From NCBI GenBank assembly GCA_902168245.1, contig CABHPA010000048.1, forward strand, positions 18,696 through 82,695: a stretch of 64,000 bases of DNA, in the 5' to 3' direction. The notes under the pieces were generated by a model. It did no database searches, was not told the DNA's origin, and was given only the letters and a program-made list of their open reading frames with translations. The stretch is from Candidatus Melainabacteria bacterium (GTDB taxonomy: Bacteria > Cyanobacteriota > Vampirovibrionia > Vampirovibrionales > Vampirovibrionaceae). Of the stretch, positions 34,859-44,101 are shown piece by piece; positions within the stretch are counted from its first letter, which is position 1, and the number at the start of each line of letters is the position of its first letter. Position numbers and translations under genes: made by a program.

Positions 34859-37576
34859 ATGGGATCCGCGACGAAAAAGATTTATCTTTTTAACGAAGGC
34901 AACGCCTACATGAAAGAATTGCTGGGCAGCAAGGGGGCAAATCTGGCCGAAATGGCGCGGGCAGGTTTGCCGGTGCCGCCGGGCTTTACCATTACCACCG
35001 AGGTGTGCAATGCGTACCTGAGTCAGGGAGAGCGTTTTCCCGAAGACTTGATGCCCCAGGTTCGCCTGGCCCTGGAATCGGTGGAGCAGGCCATGCAACG
35101 TCGTTTTGGCGACCCGCAGAATCCGCTGTTGGTTTCCGTGAGGTCGGGAGCAAAAATTTCCATGCCGGGCATGATGGAAACTGTGTTGAACCTGGGGCTG
35201 AACAAGCAGACCTTGCAAGGCTTGATCCATCAATCCGGCAGCGAGCGTTTTGCCTACGATACTTACCGCCGTTTTATCCAGATGTTTGGCAGTGTGGTGC
35301 TGAATATTAACAAGGATTATTTTGAGGACATCCTGAACCATCGGAAACGGCAATTGAATATTCGGGACGATGCGGATCTCGACGCACAGACCTTGCGGGA
35401 CATTGCGGAGACGTTCAAGGAAATCGTGCAGGACAAAACCGGGCGTCCCTTTCCTGAAGATCCCATGTCGCAGCTTCAGCAAGCCATTGAAGCGGTTTTT
35501 CGCTCATGGAATATTCCGCGCGCGGTGGCGTATCGCAATTATATGCGGATTGAGCATGATTTAGGCACCGCTGTGAACGTGCAGGCCATGGTGTTCGGCA
35601 ATATGGGAGAGGATTCAGCCACCGGGGTGGCCTTTACCCGAAATCCCGCCACCGGGGAAAAGGAGCTTTACGGGGAGTACCTGCGTAACGCGCAGGGCGA
35701 GGACGTGGTGGCCGGGATTCGCACACCGCAGAAAATAGCGGAGATGGCCCGCGAAATGCCCGCCTTGTACGAAGCGTTTTCGGAAATTGCTTACCGGCTG
35801 GAACACCATTACATGGACGTGCAGGATATGGAATTCACCATTGAGAAAGGTCGCTTGTTCATGCTGCAAACCCGAACGGGTAAGCGCACGATTCAGGCGG
35901 CGGTCAAAATTGCGGTGGATTTTGTGAACGAGGGCATTCTCACGCCGGAGGACGCCTTGCTGCGGATTGACGCCAACCAGTTGCCCCAGTTGCTCTTGCC
36001 CGCATTTAACCCGGCGGCCATGGAACAGGCCCGTAAAACGAACCGCTTGTTGGCGACCGGGTTGAACGCTTCACCGGGTGCGGCGACCGGCACGATCGTT
36101 TTTGATCCGGAAGAGGCCGAAGCGCTGGCAGCTACCGGGAAAAAGGTGATCCTCGTTCGGACGGAAACCTGCCCGGATGACGTACAAGGCATGATTGCAG
36201 CCCAGGGCATATTGACCACCCGGGGCGGCAATACCAGCCATGCCGCCGTGGTGGCCAGGGGAATGGGCAGGCCTTGCATTACCGGCTGCGAACGTTGTCG
36301 TATTGATCAGAAAGCGGGTATTTTGCGGATAGGCGAGCGCTTATTTCGCAAGGGCGATGTGATTTCACTGGATGGCGCCACGGGCGAGGTGTTTGAAGGC
36401 GCCATCCCGACCGAAAGGCCTAACCTGGGGCCGGAGCTGGAAATTTTGCTGCAATGGGCGGATGAAACCCGTACCCTGGGTGTGAGGGCCAACGCGGACA
36501 CCCCGGTGGATGCTCGCAAGGCGCTGGAACTAGGCGCCAAAGGGATCGGGCTGTGTCGGACGGAGCATATGTTTATGGCCCAGGAGCGCTTACCCGTGGT
36601 TCATGAAATGATTCTGGCGGAAAGCGCGGAAGCCAGGAAAGCTGCCCTGGATCAATTAATGCCGATGCAGCTTGAGGATTTTAAGGGGATTTTCAGGGCC
36701 ATGGCGGGGCATCCGGTTACGATTCGGTTATTGGACCCGCCGCTGCATGAATTCCTGCCCAACCGGGAGGAGTTGCGGCTGGAGCTGGAACGTGTCCGTC
36801 AGGCGGATCCATATCGAGACGAGGTGCAACGAAAGGCCCAGATCCTGAAAAAAGTGACGGAACTGGCCGAAGTCAACCCGATGATGGGCTTTCGTGGTTG
36901 CAGGCTGGGGCTGGTCTACCCGGAAATTTATGAAATGCAGGTGTGCGCCATTTTTGAGGCCGCCTGCGATCTGGTGGCCGATCGGGTTGCCGTTCAGCCT
37001 GAAATTATGTTGCCGCTGATTGGGCATGTGAGTGAGCTGAAATGGCTGCGGGAACATTTGGAGGCCGTCGCGATGGGCGTGATGGAGCGGCGGGGGATCT
37101 GGCTCCATTACTTGTTCGGCACCATGATCGAGGTGCCTCGCGCCGCCCTGACCGCGGATGAAATTGCCCAGTACGCCGAGTTCTTCAGCTTTGGCACCAA
37201 TGACCTGACTCAGTTGACTATGGGTTACAGCCGGGATGATGCGGAGGGGCGTTTTCTGTTGAAATACCTGGAAAAAGGGATTCTGAAGGAGAACCCGTTT
37301 GAAGTGCTGGATGAAGCCGGCGTGGGCCAACTGATTGAAATGGCGCGCGAAAAAGGCCGGATTATGCGCCCGAACCTGAAGCTGGGGATTTGCGGGGAGC
37401 ATGGCGGAGAAAGCCGAAGCGTGCAATTCAGTCATCATGTGGGGTTGGATTACGTGAGTTGTTCGCCGTTTCGAGTGCCAGTCGCCAGGCTTGCCGCCGC
37501 GCAAGCCGCTATTTCTGCAAGGGCGAGAAGGATCGCGCTGGAATCTGCCACCGGCATTTTGCTGACAGAACCTTGA
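34859..37576 (+). CDS. ppdK: Pyruvate, phosphate dikinase
   Basis: 905 residues, full length. The N-terminal ATP-grasp domain has GSKGANLAEMARAGLPVPPGF and SVRSGAKISMPGMMETVLNLG. The swivelling phospho-His domain carries His461 in GGNTSHAAVVARG. The C-terminal TIM barrel has GLCRTEHMFM, GFRGCRLG, SFGTNDLTQ and catalytic Cys845 in GICGEHGG. It interconverts pyruvate + ATP + Pi and PEP + AMP + PPi in the cytoplasm. GAGGGGG precedes the ATG. Monocistronic. Confidence 0.95.
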   Translation: MGSATKKIYLFNEGNAYMKELLGSKGANLAEMARAGLPVPPGFTITTEVCNAYLSQGERFPEDLMPQVRLALESVEQAMQRRFGDPQNPLLVSVRSGAKISMPGMMETVLNLGLNKQTLQGLIHQSGSERFAYDTYRRFIQMFGSVVLNINKDYFEDILNHRKRQLNIRDDADLDAQTLRDIAETFKEIVQDKTGRPFPEDPMSQLQQAIEAVFRSWNIPRAVAYRNYMRIEHDLGTAVNVQAMVFGNMGEDSATGVAFTRNPATGEKELYGEYLRNAQGEDVVAGIRTPQKIAEMAREMPALYEAFSEIAYRLEHHYMDVQDMEFTIEKGRLFMLQTRTGKRTIQAAVKIAVDFVNEGILTPEDALLRIDANQLPQLLLPAFNPAAMEQARKTNRLLATGLNASPGAATGTIVFDPEEAEALAATGKKVILVRTETCPDDVQGMIAAQGILTTRGGNTSHAAVVARGMGRPCITGCERCRIDQKAGILRIGERLFRKGDVISLDGATGEVFEGAIPTERPNLGPELEILLQWADETRTLGVRANADTPVDARKALELGAKGIGLCRTEHMFMAQERLPVVHEMILAESAEARKAALDQLMPMQLEDFKGIFRAMAGHPVTIRLLDPPLHEFLPNREELRLELERVRQADPYRDEVQRKAQILKKVTELAEVNPMMGFRGCRLGLVYPEIYEMQVCAIFEAACDLVADRVAVQPEIMLPLIGHVSELKWLREHLEAVAMGVMERRGIWLHYLFGTMIEVPRAALTADEIAQYAEFFSFGTNDLTQLTMGYSRDDAEGRFLLKYLEKGILKENPFEVLDEAGVGQLIEMAREKGRIMRPNLKLGICGEHGGESRSVQFSHHVGLDYVSCSPFRVPVARLAAAQAAISARARRIALESATGILLTEP

Positions 37577-37597
37577 AGCTGATCACGGGTGAGAATC

Positions 37598-37625
37598 GGC
37601 GCCGGTTGAGCAATGAACCGGCGCC
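37598..37625 (+). terminator. Strong GC hairpin after ppdK, no T-run
   Basis: GGCGCCGGTT (37598-37607) and AACCGGCGCC (37616-37625) form a perfect 10-base stem with an eight-base loop, 22 bases past the ppdK stop. It lacks the T-run of a standard terminator, so it may be an mRNA 3' stabiliser or a Rho-assisted end. The rest of the gap to 37950 holds no gene I can support. Confidence 0.45.
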
Positions 37626-37950
37626 ATCACAGAAGTCGGTTAGGCCTTATATTCCGATGCAGGCATTGGGACTGAAGTGCTGAAACTGTGGAATATCTTC
37701 GCTTGGCTTGGCTCTGGAACGACATGAACCCATGTTGTCCGGGTAGGGTTGGGAGACTTGAAAACAGTCTGGAGAACGGGCAACACCGTATGCGATCGCT
37801 TGATTTTGGATTCAACGCGGTTGGGCTGGCGGCCCCAAATCTGCCAAACGGTATATTATCAATGCGGGCTGAATGCAGACCTTCTTGAGCGGTATGAAAG
37901 AGTAGGAATGATTAAAATGGGGTTTGTTTTTCCCAAGATTGAAAAAAGGC

Positions 37951-37991
37951 TTGAAAGCATTCAAAAAATAATATATATTGATAGTTGAATG
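37951..37991 (+). promoter_or_regulatory. Promoter and palindromic operator of the sulfide operon
   Basis: TTGAAA (37951-37956) and TATATT (37974-37979) are 17 bases apart, a good sigma70 promoter. CATTCAA (37958-37964) and TTGAATG (37985-37991) form an inverted repeat that brackets the -10 region, a fitting position for repression by the ArsR-family protein encoded next. Confidence 0.55.
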
Positions 37992-38007
37992 TATTGAGGT
38001 CGCCAAC

Positions 38008-38310
38008 ATGTCGCCAACACTTCGGGAAAAATTACAATCCGCTGAAAAAGCTTGCGGTTGTCTGAAAGTCCTGGGGCATCCCATGCGCCTTTTGATTCTA
38101 TGCGCACTGCAAGATGGCGAAAAAAACGTCCAGGAGCTGGAGCAGCTACTGGAAACCAGTCAGGCGACCATGTCCCAGCATTTGAATTTACTGAAGTCCA
38201 AAGATGTCCTGATCGCGGAACGACGTTCAAGGCAAGTGTTCTACTCGGTTAAAGACCCCAGAACGTTTGAGCTGGTCGGGCTTTTGCAAGCAATCTATTG
38301 TAGTCCTTAA
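38008..38310 (+). CDS. BigR/SqrR-type persulfide-sensing ArsR-family repressor
   Basis: 100 residues from ATG 38008 (GAGGT upstream). ArsR/SmtB winged HTH: LGHPMRLLILCALQDGEK, the recognition helix TSQATMSQHLNLLKS and the wing ERRSRQVFYSV. The ArsR metal-site C-V-C box is absent. Cys32 (LLILC) and Cys98 (AIYC, near the C-terminus) are at the positions of the redox Cys pair of BigR/YgaV/SqrR, which forms a di- or tetrasulfide link when reactive sulfur is present. An extra CGC at 16-18 is unusual. It should repress the rhodanese-dioxygenase-exporter operon and be released by sulfide. Confidence 0.8.
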   Translation: MSPTLREKLQSAEKACGCLKVLGHPMRLLILCALQDGEKNVQELEQLLETSQATMSQHLNLLKSKDVLIAERRSRQVFYSVKDPRTFELVGLLQAIYCSP

Positions 38311-38387
38311 TTGAAAGCTAAAACGGAATGCCCCATGCCTTGACAGGCAATTGTTTACGCGTTTTATTTCAGGAAAGAGGTAAATCC

Positions 38388-38906
38388 ATGTCACGCTTAC
38401 GGGTACAAGAGGTTCAGGACAACCAGATTCCCACGATTGTGGATGTTCGCACCCCCGATGAATATGCGCGCGAATCCATTCCGGGTACGCGCAATATCCC
38501 GTTTTCCCGGTTGCGTCAATCCATTTCCCTGTCACCGGCCGACACGCCCATTATTTTAAGTTGCCGCACGGGCAGGCGCGCCGGGGAAGCTTATGAATTG
38601 CTGCGCCAGTTGGGATTCAGCAACTTGTATATTCTGGAAGGTGGTATTGAGGCGTGGAAAAAGGCGGGTAGGCCCGTCAATGCCAATGGCCATCGATTCA
38701 GCATTATGCAGCAGGTGCAAATGATTGCTGGCAGCCTGATTTTACTGGGAAGTTTCTATAAGGCGCTTTGGTTTGTGGCGCCCGTGGTTGGGCTGGGCTT
38801 GCTAACGGCAGGACTCACCAATACCTGCATGATGGCCGCCGTGCTGGCTAAAATGCCCTGGAACCGGATTTCCGGCAATACCGCCCCTGGCAATTGTTCA
38901 CTTTAG
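38388..38906 (+). CDS. Rhodanese with C-terminal DUF2892-type membrane segment
   Basis: 172 residues from ATG 38388 (AGGAAAGAGG upstream). The rhodanese domain has IVDVRTPDEYARESIPG and the active-site loop CRTGRRAG with Cys59. From residue 105 two hydrophobic helices form a DUF2892-like tail (MIAGSLILLGSF; VVGLGLLTAGLTNTCMMA). It should carry or transfer sulfane sulfur at the inner membrane. Its place between the BigR-like repressor and the persulfide dioxygenase fits sulfide detoxification. Confidence 0.85.
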   Translation: MSRLRVQEVQDNQIPTIVDVRTPDEYARESIPGTRNIPFSRLRQSISLSPADTPIILSCRTGRRAGEAYELLRQLGFSNLYILEGGIEAWKKAGRPVNANGHRFSIMQQVQMIAGSLILLGSFYKALWFVAPVVGLGLLTAGLTNTCMMAAVLAKMPWNRISGNTAPGNCSL

Positions 38907-38922
38907 CGTTTGAGGCGATTGA

Positions 38923-39696
38923 ATGATGACGATGACGACCGATAGCACTACTTTTAGCTTTCCCTATGTCCCGATGCACCTGGCGCATTTCCCGGTGCGG
39001 CGTTTTGTAACCGCTGGCGGATTTGAGATTTTTCCCATGTGGAGCGGGGAAGGGAACCTGTCTTACCTGGTGGTGAATCCTGATGCTTCCCAGGCGGTGT
39101 TAATCGACCCGGATCTGGAAATCCTGGGTTCCTACCTGCTGACTTTTCAGCAACACAACCTGCAATTGGCGGGCGTCATCGATACCCATAACCATGCCGA
39201 ACACGTGTCGGCGGCCCCCGAATTGCGCCAGCTATTCAACATTCCGTATTACATGCATCAGGATGCCCCATCGTCTTATGTCACCCATCCCGTTCAGGAC
39301 AACGAGGCGGTGGTGATTGGCGGCATTCCGGCTACTTTTTTGCATACCCCCGGCCATACGCCCCATCTGGTGACTGTGAAAATCGAGAATCATATTTTCA
39401 CGGGCGACAGCTTGTTCCTTAAAAGTTGCGGCAGGGCCGATTTTCCCGGTGTCAGCGATCCCGGTGTCCAGTTTGACAGTTTGCAACGGCTGAAAGCCTT
39501 GCCGGATGACACCCTGATCCATCCGGGGCATAACTATGACCATGAATTGGCGATTACCCTGGCGGAGAGCAGGGCCGTTAACAAGCGGTTGCAATATGCC
39601 AGCCGGGAGGAATTCGTCCAAATGATGAACGCCTGTTACGCCGACAATGAAAAGCCCGACCATTGGGAATGGTATGTCTGTTACAACGCCAGATAG
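38923..39696 (+). CDS. Persulfide dioxygenase (ETHE1/Blh-like metallo-beta-lactamase fold)
   Basis: 257 residues. The metal motif is DTHNHAEHVSA (His89, His91, Glu93, His94), HTPGHTP (His145), FTGDSLF (Asp162) and HPGHNYD (His203). The usual Asp of HxHxDH is Glu here, consistent with mono-iron ETHE1-like enzymes, where the iron ligands are His, His and Asp only (here His89, His145, Asp162). The family oxidises glutathione or protein persulfide to sulfite. The sulfite exporter gene that follows gives a logical outlet. GAGG lies seven bases before the ATG. Confidence 0.85.
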   Translation: MMTMTTDSTTFSFPYVPMHLAHFPVRRFVTAGGFEIFPMWSGEGNLSYLVVNPDASQAVLIDPDLEILGSYLLTFQQHNLQLAGVIDTHNHAEHVSAAPELRQLFNIPYYMHQDAPSSYVTHPVQDNEAVVIGGIPATFLHTPGHTPHLVTVKIENHIFTGDSLFLKSCGRADFPGVSDPGVQFDSLQRLKALPDDTLIHPGHNYDHELAITLAESRAVNKRLQYASREEFVQMMNACYADNEKPDHWEWYVCYNAR

Positions 39697-39720
39697 GCAA
39701 GCTTGAGGCCGGGAGTTGCT

Positions 39721-40470
39721 ATGTTGCTTGAAGTTGCAGGCGGGTTGGCCATTGGGGCGGTCTTGGGGTTGCTTGGCGGCGGTGGCGCGCTGATGGCGAT
39801 TCCGGTGTTAGTCTACGTGTTTCATTATCCTTTTCGGATGGCCGTTGGGAGCGGCCTGGTTCTGGTCGCCCTGGGGGTCTTGCCCGCGTTGGCGCTGTAT
39901 TGGCGTCACCGGCAAATTCACTGGCTTTCGGCTTCTGTAATGGGGCTTAGCGGTATGCTGGGGGCCAGGCTTTCCAGCCAGATGGCAGGTTCGGTGCCAA
40001 CGCCGTGGCTATTGGGTTTGCTCATTGCCCTGATGCTGCTCTCAGCCATCAATATGCTTAAAGCGAACCGTCGGGTCGACACGGAAACGGAAATCCTGGT
40101 CGGTTCGCCTCATTATGGCGCTTTGGTGGTAGCCGGTCTGATGATCGGTATTTTAACCGGGCTGGTCGGTGTCGGCGGAGGTTTTTTACTGGTTCCCGCC
40201 TTGCTGTATCTGGGGCGCTTGCCGCTCAGGCTCGCCATTCCATCTTCCCTGGCCATTATCGGTTTGAATGCGCTCTCTGGCATGACGGGCTATTGGGCGC
40301 AGCTTCCGGTCGGGCAGTCGAGTTTTCAGTGGTTAATGCTCAGCAGTGTCGTGGGGAGCGTGTTCGGTTATCGGTTAAGCCAGAAATTGAGCAGTCAAAG
40401 CATTAAGCGCGCATTTGGCGTCTTTTTGCTCATCCTGATTGGCCTGATATGGGCTTTTCCCCCTCCCTAG
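39721..40470 (+). CDS. TauE/SafE-family sulfite exporter
   Basis: 249 residues from ATG 39721 (GGGAG upstream; a TTG at 39703 is in frame). About eight membrane helices with the two family repeats visible as AIGAVLGLLGGGGALMAIPVL and GILTGLVGVGGGFLLVPALL. It is the last gene of the BigR-type operon and probably exports sulfite made by the dioxygenase. Confidence 0.85.
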   Translation: MLLEVAGGLAIGAVLGLLGGGGALMAIPVLVYVFHYPFRMAVGSGLVLVALGVLPALALYWRHRQIHWLSASVMGLSGMLGARLSSQMAGSVPTPWLLGLLIALMLLSAINMLKANRRVDTETEILVGSPHYGALVVAGLMIGILTGLVGVGGGFLLVPALLYLGRLPLRLAIPSSLAIIGLNALSGMTGYWAQLPVGQSSFQWLMLSSVVGSVFGYRLSQKLSSQSIKRAFGVFLLILIGLIWAFPPP

Positions 40471-40573
40471 GCGGGAATGGCGACAAGCGTTAAGCCGAAA
40501 CTTTGGGGCTTCGGCCCGGTTGAGCCGTTCGGTGTTATATTGGATGGGTATCTGTATGGAGGGGAAACCGGCA

Positions 40574-41149
40574 ATGCAGCTTCTGGAGCATTTGGCCCAT
40601 CTGGATATTCCCGTTCTGGAAAAAGTGATTCGCCCCATTCTGGTGTATTTTTTTCTGGTGGTGGTTTTGCGGCTTGCCGGAAAACGGGAGCTGGCCCAGA
40701 TTAACACCTTCGATCTGGTGGTGCTGCTGACGCTGTCCAATACGGTGCAGAACGCCATTATCGGCAACGACAATTCCCTGTTTGGCGGCCTGGTAGGGGC
40801 TAGCACCCTGATTGCGGTCAATTACTGCGTGGTTCGGTTTATGTACCGGCATCCGTTGCTGGCGAACTTGCTGGAAGGTGATGCGGACGTGCTGCTGGAG
40901 CATGGCAAGGTTAAGCCCGAACGCCTTGAGCGGGAAGGCATTACGTTGAAGGAGCTGGAAACGGCCGCCCACCGGCAGGGCTTCGATTCGCTGGATGCGG
41001 TGGACAAAGCTACTTTGGAGGCCAGCGGCTCCATCAGTTTTATTTCCAAGGTGCCGAGCGATGAAGCAAGGCGGCATGAGGAGGTTTTGCGACGCCTGAG
41101 CCTTCTGGGGGAGGAGATTTCGGCGCTGCGCCGGGAGTTGAAGGCTTGA
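40574..41149 (+). CDS. YetF-like (DUF421) membrane protein
   Basis: 191 residues from ATG 40574 with GGAGGGG upstream; the frame is open to 40520. Three N-terminal helices (IRPILVYFFLVVVLRLAGKRE; FDLVVLLTLSNTVQNAIIGND, the DUF421 signature; VGASTLIAVNYCVVRF) and a cytoplasmic alpha/beta domain with HGKVKPERLEREGITLKELETA. The C-terminus is helical. DUF421 proteins occur widely in sporulating and other bacteria with no settled function. Ends with TGA. Confidence 0.78.
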   Translation: MQLLEHLAHLDIPVLEKVIRPILVYFFLVVVLRLAGKRELAQINTFDLVVLLTLSNTVQNAIIGNDNSLFGGLVGASTLIAVNYCVVRFMYRHPLLANLLEGDADVLLEHGKVKPERLEREGITLKELETAAHRQGFDSLDAVDKATLEASGSISFISKVPSDEARRHEEVLRRLSLLGEEISALRRELKA

Positions 41150-41328
41150 AGGCTATCAGGCTTTGCGGGATACAGACGAGGGGATACGCAAGAGCCAATG
41201 GTATGAAGAATGGTTGCTGAAAATCATACGGCTGGCTAGACAGCCGGTTAATTCCTGCCGCTTGGCCGCTCCGGTAAGATGGGACTCAATGGTTCGGGTG
41301 CCGGACAAGGCATGAAAGGAGCATATTG

Positions 41329-41472
41329 ATGTATACCATTGCCGTTTTGCTGGTTATTGCCTGGCTATTGGGTCTGGTCAGCGGTTATTCGCTGGATGGT
41401 TTTATTCATATCCTTCTGGTGCTGGCGATTGTGTCCGTCCTGGTTCGCCTGATTCAGGGGCGCGCCGTGTAG
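41329..41472 (+). CDS. Lmo0937-family small membrane protein (47 residues)
   Basis: The sequence opens MYTIAVLLVIAWLLGLVSG and ends FIHILLVLAIVSVLVRLIQG followed by RAV. It matches the short two-helix Lmo0937 (DUF5670) family almost throughout. AAAGGAG lies eight bases before the ATG. These proteins are inner-membrane and often stress-induced; function unknown. Confidence 0.85.
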   Translation: MYTIAVLLVIAWLLGLVSGYSLDGFIHILLVLAIVSVLVRLIQGRAV

Positions 41473-41546
41473 AGGGCTTTCCGAAAGAGCGCATTGATGG
41501 CTCGATTTAGGGCTTGTAGGATTTTAATAGGGGGATAACCAAACAT

Positions 41547-41592
41547 ACCCGTTCACCGGCCTTCGCACATGCCGGGAACGGGTGTTTTTTTT
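41547..41592 (+). terminator. Strong Rho-independent terminator
   Basis: ACCCGTTC-CCGGC pairs with GCCGG-AACGGGT across a ten-base loop (41547-41583), then eight T. It closes the small membrane-protein unit. Confidence 0.88.
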
Positions 41593-41720
41593 AGCCGCGC
41601 CGCTCCTTTTTCAAAACAGGTAGCCCCTGTCAAGGGTGATTTTGACGGGGCAGTTTTTTCCATTGGATTTTTTCAGTATGGTAATCAGGCGATAGCAACA
41701 ATTCAGGGAAGGGAGCCAAG

Positions 41721-42131
41721 GTGCTGGACACGGATTTGGGACGGCGGATTCTGGAGCGGGTAATGCGGATACCGATTTTTGACAAATTGGGTTTGCGGGT
41801 GGAATCGCTTTCTCCCGGGGAATGCGTGGTGTTTGCTCCCCATGACCCGGAATTTGACGGGATTTTTGAGTCTTTTCACGGCGGCATGCTAATGACCGTG
41901 GCGGACAGCATAGCCTGCTTCGCCATGATGACTCTGACTGGGCCGGATGAGCGTGTGGCCACCACCGATATGAACATTCGTTTTTTAGCCCCTTGCCTGA
42001 CGGATGTCAGGGCCAGGGCGCGGGTGATTAAGCTGGGCCGTACGCTATGCCCGGTACAAGTGGATTTGTACGATATGGATGACCGGCATGTGGCCGTGGC
42101 CCAGGTGAATTACATTCGGTTTTCGTCCTAA
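41721..42131 (+). CDS. PaaI-like hotdog thioesterase
   Basis: 136 residues from a GTG with GGGAG upstream. Single hotdog fold: FDGIFESFHGGMLMTVADSI holds the H-G-G motif at the start of the hot-dog helix and the acidic residue (Asp) that follows, then TTDMNIRFLAP. It would hydrolyse an acyl-CoA or related thioester in the cytoplasm; substrate not deducible. Stands alone. Confidence 0.8.
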   Translation: MLDTDLGRRILERVMRIPIFDKLGLRVESLSPGECVVFAPHDPEFDGIFESFHGGMLMTVADSIACFAMMTLTGPDERVATTDMNIRFLAPCLTDVRARARVIKLGRTLCPVQVDLYDMDDRHVAVAQVNYIRFSS

Positions 42132-42408
42132 AGACTCTCATATGGCAATGTTAGGGCTTTTGGGGGAGGGGCGGGCCTGTTGTCCTGTCTCGCCTGTCGC
42201 GTTTGCTTCCTTACTAAGCACCTTTGGGGGGAAACAGCAATAGGCTTAGTGTTAATTTAAAATATTCCACTTTCATCTAATGTTGAGTCGTTGGCGTTTT
42301 TCTACAATCTATTCAGCTAACAGCTTGCAAAGGCTGTTTCTCCGGTTTTAGGCAAGGCTGGCCTGTTTCCAACGGAGTTCTGAATAGTCGAGAGGAAACT
42401 GACCACGA

Positions 42409-42750
42409 TTGAAAAGAACGCTGTTTTTAACCTTACTGGCCTTGCTGATTGGTTTTGACGCCATTGGGCATGCCGCCTGTTCCGCCGGTAACGCTGCCCC
42501 AAAAACCGGGAACTCCGAAAAGTCATTCCCTTTGCCTTGCCCGGTAATGGGAAAGTCCCAAAAGCCTACGGTGAAAAAGCATACGGTTCCGCATGAGGTT
42601 CAGGCGAGCCTACCCGCCTGTCCTTCAGTAAAATGGTTTCCCTCTTTCAGAATGGGAAGCGTTCAAGAAGCGGCCTTAACGGCTGAAAGCCCCGTAATTG
42701 CCAAATCCACCGCCCGGCAAGCTTCTACCACCAACCACAAAAATAGTTAG
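42409..42750 (+). CDS. Small exported Cys-containing protein
   Basis: 113 residues from a TTG start, GAGAGG about 12 bases upstream. Signal peptide KRTLFLTLLALLIGFDAIGHAA. The mature part is basic, Pro/Ser/Lys rich, with Cys in CSAG, LPCPV and LPACPS. No domain recognised; probably periplasmic. A small hairpin AACAGC/GCTGTT lies at 42319-42338 in its leader, and a terminator follows. Confidence 0.6.
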   Translation: MKRTLFLTLLALLIGFDAIGHAACSAGNAAPKTGNSEKSFPLPCPVMGKSQKPTVKKHTVPHEVQASLPACPSVKWFPSFRMGSVQEAALTAESPVIAKSTARQASTTNHKNS

Positions 42751-42771
42751 CCTTAATAGAAACATTGCTTG

Positions 42772-42805
42772 CGCACTGACCCCCCAAGGTTTGTGCGTTT
42801 TTTTT
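42772..42805 (+). terminator. Rho-independent terminator
   Basis: CGCAC (42772-42776) and GTGCG (42793-42797) with a 16-base loop, then eight T. Confidence 0.65.
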
Positions 42806-42889
42806 CTGTAAACATTCTTAACTAAATCGTTATAAAATCGATTGAGCGGTTTTTATTACCTATGAATTCATAAGAGTAAGCTTGTTCCT

Positions 42890-43999
42890 ATGTACTTTGT
42901 GCCCACAACTGAGCCTCGTACTTACATGCCTGGCGCGGGGAAGCCGCCTGTGGTTCCGGTGGAGCCGAGTCTGCCTTGGCCGGTCATGTTCTGGCAGCCG
43001 TCCGATCAGTTTGTGGACAGTAAGGCGCAGGGGTATAATCCGCCGGGCGCCGTTCATCGAGGGGGGCAAAAGGGAGAAGTCCAAAAAACGGAAGGGCGTA
43101 ACGAGGCTCAAAAGCTCCCAGTGCAAGAGCAATCTTTGCTTAAAAAAGGGGTAGCCATTCCAGAAGGTCAAAAGCCGGGATTGATCAAACAACCCTCCAA
43201 GCCTGAGAAGGGTAAGGCGGATGAACGGCAGTCGAGCTTCAAGGTAGAGCAAACGGAAAAACCGGCCAAATCGACTGATAAGCCGGACAAACAAGCCGAC
43301 AAAAACAAAAAAGGGTCGCAAAAAGCGGAGCCGAGCCGGACTTCAAACCTGGTGGGCGCGTTCAAAATTACCAACGCCCTGATTGCGGCGGGGGTGATTA
43401 ACGCATTTCTGTTCGGCACCCCGTTGTGGGTGGCGGGAGGATTATCGGTTGCCTTCGCGGTCAGCCAACTGATGCTGGCCCGGAAATTTGAGAAGGAAGA
43501 TACGGCTGCAACCCGTTGGCTCATGAATTTGATCCGTAAAATGACAGGCAAGGAAACCGATAAAACCGCCGCCTCCAAGGAAAGGGCCATGGCTTTTGTG
43601 ATGGGCGGCATTTCCGCCGCTCTGGCCCTGCTGGAATCCGGCTTGAATGATTTGTATGACCGCTACAACGGCAAGCCCAAGGAAACGGTTAAGCAAATTT
43701 TGGAGCGGCTGACCAAGGGCCGGAATCAGTCGTCTGCTTGGTTAAAACCGCTTTACAGCGCCCAGATTTACGGGGTAGGCCTGCGCAAGCAACTGGAAAG
43801 CGCCTTGCCCAAAGGGGCATCCCAGCAGCGGGTGCTTATTTCCAAGCTATGGCAATTGGCGAATAAATACATGAAAGGGAACAAGCTGTTCGCTTACTCC
43901 TGTTCCGCCGTGACTTCCTTTGCGGGCGGATATATACAGAGCCACATGGCCGCCCAGTTGCAAGACGGCATTGATAAGCACAACGGCAAATTCAAATAA
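42890..43999 (+). CDS. Uncharacterised membrane protein with disordered N-terminal half
   Basis: 369 residues. Residues 1-155 are Pro/Lys/Gln/Glu rich and low complexity (KPEKGKADERQ, KSTDKPDKQADKNKK), probably disordered. From 160 there are hydrophobic segments (FKITNALIAAGVINAFLFG; LWVAGGLSVAFAVSQLML; MAFVMGGISAALALLESGL) and a C-terminal hydrophobic stretch (YSCSAVTSFAGGYIQ). No signal peptide. It recalls the proteins encoded at 48027 and 54092-55236 in style: alternating helices, Asn-Gly ends (DRYNGKPK, DKHNGKFK). Not recognised; possibly part of a lineage-specific membrane family. Confidence 0.7.
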   Translation: MYFVPTTEPRTYMPGAGKPPVVPVEPSLPWPVMFWQPSDQFVDSKAQGYNPPGAVHRGGQKGEVQKTEGRNEAQKLPVQEQSLLKKGVAIPEGQKPGLIKQPSKPEKGKADERQSSFKVEQTEKPAKSTDKPDKQADKNKKGSQKAEPSRTSNLVGAFKITNALIAAGVINAFLFGTPLWVAGGLSVAFAVSQLMLARKFEKEDTAATRWLMNLIRKMTGKETDKTAASKERAMAFVMGGISAALALLESGLNDLYDRYNGKPKETVKQILERLTKGRNQSSAWLKPLYSAQIYGVGLRKQLESALPKGASQQRVLISKLWQLANKYMKGNKLFAYSCSAVTSFAGGYIQSHMAAQLQDGIDKHNGKFK

Positions 44000-44080
44000 A
44001 GGTAAAGGCCCTGCCCAGTTTTAAGCCGGACAAGGCCAGTTGCGGATGGAAAATGAGTGGCGTTTCGTCCTTCCCGCCAG

Positions 44081-44100
44081 GGCTTGCGACCGGGCAAGCC
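44081..44100 (-). terminator. Hairpin after the second beta-helix gene
   Basis: GGCTTGC (44081-44087) and GCAAGCC (44094-44100) enclose six bases directly after the TAA of the minus-strand gene. No T-run follows, so termination is only likely. Confidence 0.4.
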
Positions 44101-44101
44101 G

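Noticed and set aside
37792..37799. HIP1-like octamer GCGATCGC as evidence of a cyanobacterium
   Set aside because: I noticed only this one copy; HIP1 is meaningful only when enriched.
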